From Tomocerus qinae (taxonomy: Eukaryota > Arthropoda > Collembola > Entomobryomorpha > Tomoceridae), in the NCBI GenBank assembly GCA_020055645.1, contig CM034546.1, positions 31,496,001 through 31,560,000 of the forward strand: DNA of 64,000 nucleotides, written 5' to 3'. A model generated the notes under the pieces. That model did not search any database. It was not told the DNA's origin and saw nothing but the letters and a program-made list of their open reading frames with translations. Shown here piece by piece: positions 60,488 to 64,000 of this stretch. The stretch's first letter is position 1. Each line of letters begins with the position of its first letter. The translations under genes were made by a program, and so were the position numbers.

Positions 60488-61418
60488 ATGGAGAAGGTTA
60501 TTAAGCAGTACACCAATGTTAAACTTCCAGGAGCCTATTCGAGTCTTTCGGGATTTTTAAAAAAGCTCAAAAGTGAAACATAAAAGAGATGTAGTAAAAA
60601 ATTCTCTATCTACTATTCCTGGTTATATCCTACATTTTCCGGCACCAAGGCGATTTCAAAGAAGACGTGTAATTGTACAAGGAATTGATGACCAATGGAG
60701 CCACTGACTTATTAGATATGAAAAAGATGGAGTAAGTCTAATTACAAAAGGAAATATATATTATGTGTAGTTGATGTATTTTCTAAGATGGCTTGGATGG
60801 AAGCATTACCAAATAAAAATGCTGAAACAGTAGCTACAGCATTTACCAAAATACTTAAAAGAACAAAGCGTGTGTGCAAACACCTGCAATCAGATTTGGG
60901 TACCGAATTCATAAACTCAAAAATGAAAAAATTGACATTGTTACACAAAATAAATCATTTTGTTGTACATTCACCAATGAAAATGCTGTATTGTTGAAAG
61001 ATTTATTCGAACAATTGGACAGAAGATATCTCGGTATATGACACAAAACAAAACCAAACGTTTTATCAATAAACTTAAAGACTTTGAAAATCTCTACAAC
61101 AACTCATATCATCGAAGTATAAAAATGAAACCAATCCAAGTCAATACTTTGAATGAGAAGGTCGTCTGGGAAAATCTGTACGGAAATGTTAAAACCGCAA
61201 AGAAATTACAACTGCGGTATAAAATTGGTGACGCTGTTCTAAAAACAAAATCTAAATCCATTTTTGAAAAAGGATATTCTACATATTTTGGAGAAGAAGT
61301 CTTCTACGTCCGCGCGATCAAAGCTTCTAACCCACCAATGTATTATTTGAAAGACTGCAATGGTCATAATATAAATGGCGGCTATTATCAACAAGAGCTA
61401 AAGAAATCATATAAATAG
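60488..61418 (+). pseudogene. Polinton integrase (rve type), several frameshifts
   Basis: Reading starts at ATG 60488 and the frame changes near 60580, 60705, 60760 and 60990. Recognisable parts are the pre-catalytic QGIDDQW, VFSKMAWMEALPN and SDLGTEF (second catalytic aspartate) and, in the last frame (61038-61418), a C-terminal region with YNNSYHRSIKMKP and a DNA-binding tail. Polinton integrases insert the element with 6-bp duplications. With this many breaks no active enzyme is made. Confidence 0.8.
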
Positions 61419-61451
61419 TAGCATCAAGGCAAAATACACTTAGTCTTCAGG

Positions 61452-61784
61452 ATGTCTTTCTTTCGAAACTTCTTTCAGTCGTTCTGCAAAATAAGAAAAC
61501 AATCTTGTGCATTTACGTGTAATAAGTGTATTTGTCAATGCTGTGTTCAAAACTCAAACAGTGCAAACTATATTAATTATATAAACAGTTATACTCCTTC
61601 AGAATTTGAAATTTCCATTAAGTTAACTGAGGAAATTGTTGTCTTTTATGATATAGTGCGCAAAGTATTTGTACTCCACTCTATAAACAATAAAAGTATA
61701 AGAAAAGAAATACACACAGATAATTTTAAATACGTACTTCTATTTCTGCGTTACAATGGAATTAACGATTTTAAAAAGTGGTGA
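61452..61784 (+). CDS. Small Polinton-region ORF, cysteine-rich start
   Basis: The 110-residue frame has CNKCICQCC near residue 23 and a regular-looking C-terminal half. It follows the integrase by 33 bp and overlaps the next ORF by 29 bp. Function unknown. Confidence 0.4.
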   Translation: MSFFRNFFQSFCKIRKQSCAFTCNKCICQCCVQNSNSANYINYINSYTPSEFEISIKLTEEIVVFYDIVRKVFVLHSINNKSIRKEIHTDNFKYVLLFLRYNGINDFKKW

Positions 61785-62004
61785 CAAAACAAATCATGTA
61801 CATTTCCAGGAACATGTACAGACCTTTCTAATCCCTGAACATGATGAAACACGTCAGAGATACTGGGAATATTTTTACATTGACAAGTGTAGATTTAAGG
61901 ATAGAGTTCTGGCTTTAGAATCTATTCTCGTTCCTTTTTTGAAGAAACGTTTGTTAATCCCTAAAAATAAGACGTCTGCAAAGTCACTACTATTTGACTT
62001 TTAA
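61756..62004 (+). CDS. Small Polinton-region ORF
   Basis: The 82-residue frame contains HDETRQRYWEYFYIDKC. It overlaps the previous frame, so it could be its continuation after a frameshift or a separate gene. Function unknown. Confidence 0.35.
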   Translation: MELTILKSGDKTNHVHFQEHVQTFLIPEHDETRQRYWEYFYIDKCRFKDRVLALESILVPFLKKRLLIPKNKTSAKSLLFDF

Positions 62005-62095
62005 AATGAATACTTTTTACTCAGAAATCTATTTTGGTAAATTCTTTAGTCAAGTTCACTCCTGTACAATTACATTTTTGGTTTATGTTTTTTAG

Positions 62096-62102
62096 TATAA
62101 AA
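62096..62102 (+). promoter_or_regulatory. TATA box of the repeat-bearing ORF
   Basis: TATAAAA lies 106 bp before ATG 62202, with an initiator-like TCACTTC about 30 bp downstream. Confidence 0.45.
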
Positions 62103-62201
62103 GTTGCTAGCATTTTCAATCTAGTAATCACTTCAATCCTACTTCTACAACTATCAAACAGTCTTCATCCTGGCTAACCAACTCCACTACAATCTTTTAC
62201 G

Positions 62202-63041
62202 ATGGAAATCACACAAGTCCCAGAGATCTCAATCGCAGCAACCGCAGCCTCAATCGCAAACACAGCGGTCTCAACCGCAACAACCGCAGTTTCAACCGCT
62301 GCAACCGCAGTCTCAACCGCTGCAACCGCAACATCAACCGCTGCAACCGCAACATCAACCGCTGCAACCGCAACATCAACCGCTGCAACCGCTACATCAA
62401 CCGCAGTTACAACCATCGAGACAGCAGCAACCACGACTATTGAGAAATCTACAGATAATACTTTCCCCGGGTCTTTGTCGGAAAGTTCGAATTCCGAGAC
62501 GTCGTCAACGATGCAGAACACGAAAGAGGAAAAACAAAACTCAACTGACGAACAACAGGAACGTCAAGTCATTAGTGTCTACTATGATGGACGATATGGA
62601 GTCTATGATTGGGAAACTAAATTTGGACAACTAACAATCTCATTCAATAAAGTATCTGATAATATATTTATACATTTGAAGAGAAAAATTGATGGAATCC
62701 AGGTTCAATACTTCAACTGCAATCTAAATGCTCTTGATGACCTAATGAAAAGACTCATGTTGGAATCATTTCTGGACGTTTACAAACAAAATCAGAACTA
62801 TTTTCCTTATGAAATATCTTTTCCGTCCGTATGCTTTGGAGGGATCAAAGTTCACAAACTTAAACTTTCTGATGGTCGGCTAGCAGGATTCCGTTTGGAG
62901 AGAACAACTTTGGACAAGAAAATTTATCAATTTCATATTTGTAATCATGAACTTCCATTTATTATGTCTAAGTTTAATCAATACCCAGAAAATGAATGTA
63001 CCTGCGGTACCTTCATGGCCCACTTATGTTCCTTCCATTAA
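62202..63041 (+). CDS. Ala/Thr-repeat protein in the Polinton region
   Basis: 279 residues. After MEITQVPEISIA come imperfect 18-21 bp repeats (CAACCGCTGCAACCGCAACA) encoding about 75 residues of A/T/S, resembling a stalk or mucin-like segment. A compact C-terminal domain follows (VISVYYDGRYGVYDWETKFG, FPSVCFGGIKVHKLKL) and ends in a cysteine cluster (CTCG). A second frame downstream (to 63153, ending CCVLYPTD) may be its displaced C-terminus. A fibre-like virion protein is one guess from the stalk-plus-head layout. The frame is intact, unlike the integrase. Confidence 0.5.
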   Translation: MEITQVPEISIAATAASIANTAVSTATTAVSTAATAVSTAATATSTAATATSTAATATSTAATATSTAVTTIETAATTTIEKSTDNTFPGSLSESSNSETSSTMQNTKEEKQNSTDEQQERQVISVYYDGRYGVYDWETKFGQLTISFNKVSDNIFIHLKRKIDGIQVQYFNCNLNALDDLMKRLMLESFLDVYKQNQNYFPYEISFPSVCFGGIKVHKLKLSDGRLAGFRLERTTLDKKIYQFHICNHELPFIMSKFNQYPENECTCGTFMAHLCSFH

Positions 63042-63219
63042 TGAAGACAACTTGTCCATTGATGAATGTCAAGCTTCAGGACTTAAACGTCCCCTAGAAG
63101 ACATGGACACATTTAACAATAAGCGTTGCTGTGTATTATATCCTACTGATTAACTTTTTTTACAATGAAAATAAATGTATAAATACCAAAACTATTTGAT
63201 TACGTTCTCTCATTTCACA

Positions 63220-63531
63220 ATGGATACCTGTAGCGATAACAGCTCGTCTCATAATTTCTCACATATTGTTACAGTAGACACCATAGACAATACCTCATCA
63301 AATTGTCGTTTTAATTTCATAAATTTCATATATTTTGCCATCTTGGTAGTAATTTTTATATTTTCAATTGTTTACAAACATTCATTTTATCAGTCTTTTG
63401 GACCCTACTCTAAACAAAATCTGAATACGCATCCTTTGCGGCGGCGGCGGCGGCTCCCCGGGGGAGGAGGGCGGGTGGACATTATTAGCCACAGGTATCT
63501 ATGCCGAAGGCATACTCTATGCTTCGCATAA
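63220..63531 (+). CDS. Small single-pass membrane protein ORF
   Basis: ATG 63220 starts MDTCSDNSSSHNF. A membrane segment (INFIYFAILVVIFIFSIVY) lies at about residues 36-54. The end of the frame, an arginine run then GGGG, comes from a GC-rich stretch at 63438-63478 that looks inserted, so the true C-terminus may be earlier. Confidence 0.4.
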   Translation: MDTCSDNSSSHNFSHIVTVDTIDNTSSNCRFNFINFIYFAILVVIFIFSIVYKHSFYQSFGPYSKQNLNTHPLRRRRRLPGGGGRVDIISHRYLCRRHTLCFA

Positions 63532-63620
63532 CCCTATCCCTTTGGATATATATGCCGTAGAGCATACTCTATGCTCCGCATAACCTTATCCTTTGGATAT
63601 ATATGCTCCGCATAGACCGA
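63499..63620. repeat. Tandem repeat, about 54-bp unit, with hairpins
   Basis: Two and a half copies share GCATACTCTATGC, CGCATAACC and CTTTGGATATATATGC. Each contains self-complementary TATGC/GCATA pairs. It follows the GC-rich stretch at 63438-63478. Confidence 0.65.
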
Positions 63621-63648
63621 GCGGTCACCTGTCTAAAGATGAAGATGG

Positions 63649-63909
63649 AACCTGTAGAATCAAGAGTGCCACCAGTTTCTATAAGTCATGATATATTACC
63701 AAACACGTTTGAACCTGTCATCAAGATGAAGCAAAATTTCTAATGGACAGACAAATATTATCTTTTTCAACCCTACAATGCTACATTCCCTAGCCATGCA
63801 GATGTTAGCCATACAAAGAGAATCATTAGATAATTTGGATGCCAATATAAGTATGCATGTAAATAATGTTAAAGGTTATACAACAATGGGTTATGATGTA
63901 ACTGATTGA
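63649..63909 (+). pseudogene. Fragmentary ORFs at the window end, Polinton region
   Basis: Short plus-strand frames (MKMEPVESRVPPVSIS near 63650; LAMQMLAIQRESLDNLDAN near 63790, ending at a TGA near 63909) look like parts of one frameshifted gene. Identity unknown. Nothing is read in the last 90 bases. Confidence 0.35.
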
Positions 63910-64000
63910 TTTATTATGGTAAATAAACTGTACAATCTTCTGGAAAAATAGAATCTCTGACTCTGTAATCATCATTTTGTGTTTGTGCATAATCTAAAAC

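Larger units (their letters stand above)
59120..64000. mobile_element. Decayed Polinton/Maverick (runs off the window)
   Basis: A Polinton-type integrase (plus strand), a pX-like core-protein ORF and its overlapping partner (minus strand) and a run of small ORFs on the plus strand occur together, as in Polintons and adintovirus-like elements. Several ORFs are frameshifted, so the copy is not autonomous. The DNA polymerase, ATPase and capsid genes would lie beyond 64000 if present. The terminal inverted repeat was not located. Confidence 0.75.

Overview
The window is AT-rich nuclear DNA from an arthropod. Genes have short AT-rich introns with GT-AG sites, protein families are metazoan (ionotropic receptors, C2H2 zinc fingers, a SMYD4-type SET/MYND protein, a Toll-like ectodomain, a receptor tyrosine kinase, a CARD/NB-ARC/LRR protein), and every gap is full of transposon debris. 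A large NB-ARC protein beside divergent ionotropic receptors fits a springtail (Collembola) or another early-branching hexapod better than a typical insect. That assignment is inference.

Layout. 1-2.8 kb: minus-strand 3' part of an unrecognised multi-exon gene, with a foldback element in one intron. 3.8-4.75 kb: TA-flanked MITE. 6.4-7.0 kb: plus-strand two-exon gene for a small secreted protein. 7.6-22.6 kb: segmental duplication with two ionotropic-receptor genes, one dead (8.5-10.9 kb) and one intact (16.4-18.9 kb), plus three copies of the flanking block, a foldback element and a SINE with clean target-site duplications. 22.8-27.6 kb: C2H2 zinc-finger cluster with one intact nine-finger gene, one long frameshifted gene and scattered relics. 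28.05-28.54 kb: solo LTR. 29.8-32.3 kb: SMYD4 homologue in four exons. 33.9-38.6 kb: MITEs, a broken partial paralogue of the next gene cut by a hAT MITE, and a higher-order repeat array. 38.85-46.3 kb: CARD/NB-ARC/LRR (NLR-like) gene in two exons with a 4-kb intron. 48.7-50.2 kb: 21-bp satellite. 52.6-58.3 kb: minus-strand receptor whose Toll-like ectodomain and membrane segment splice in phase into tyrosine-kinase exons. 59.1-64.0 kb: decayed Polinton/Maverick with integrase, pX-like and other ORFs.

The most novel point is the Toll-like ectodomain joined to a tyrosine kinase where a TIR domain would be expected. The ectodomain carries about ten frame breaks, so this copy is either a pseudogene or badly assembled. 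It lies near a second innate-immune-type gene, the CARD/NB-ARC/LRR gene, whose P-loop has lost its consensus. The window is therefore a rapidly evolving sensory and immune receptor region with heavy transposon load, not an operon-like system. All gene models were read by eye from splice sites and reading phase; no database was searched.
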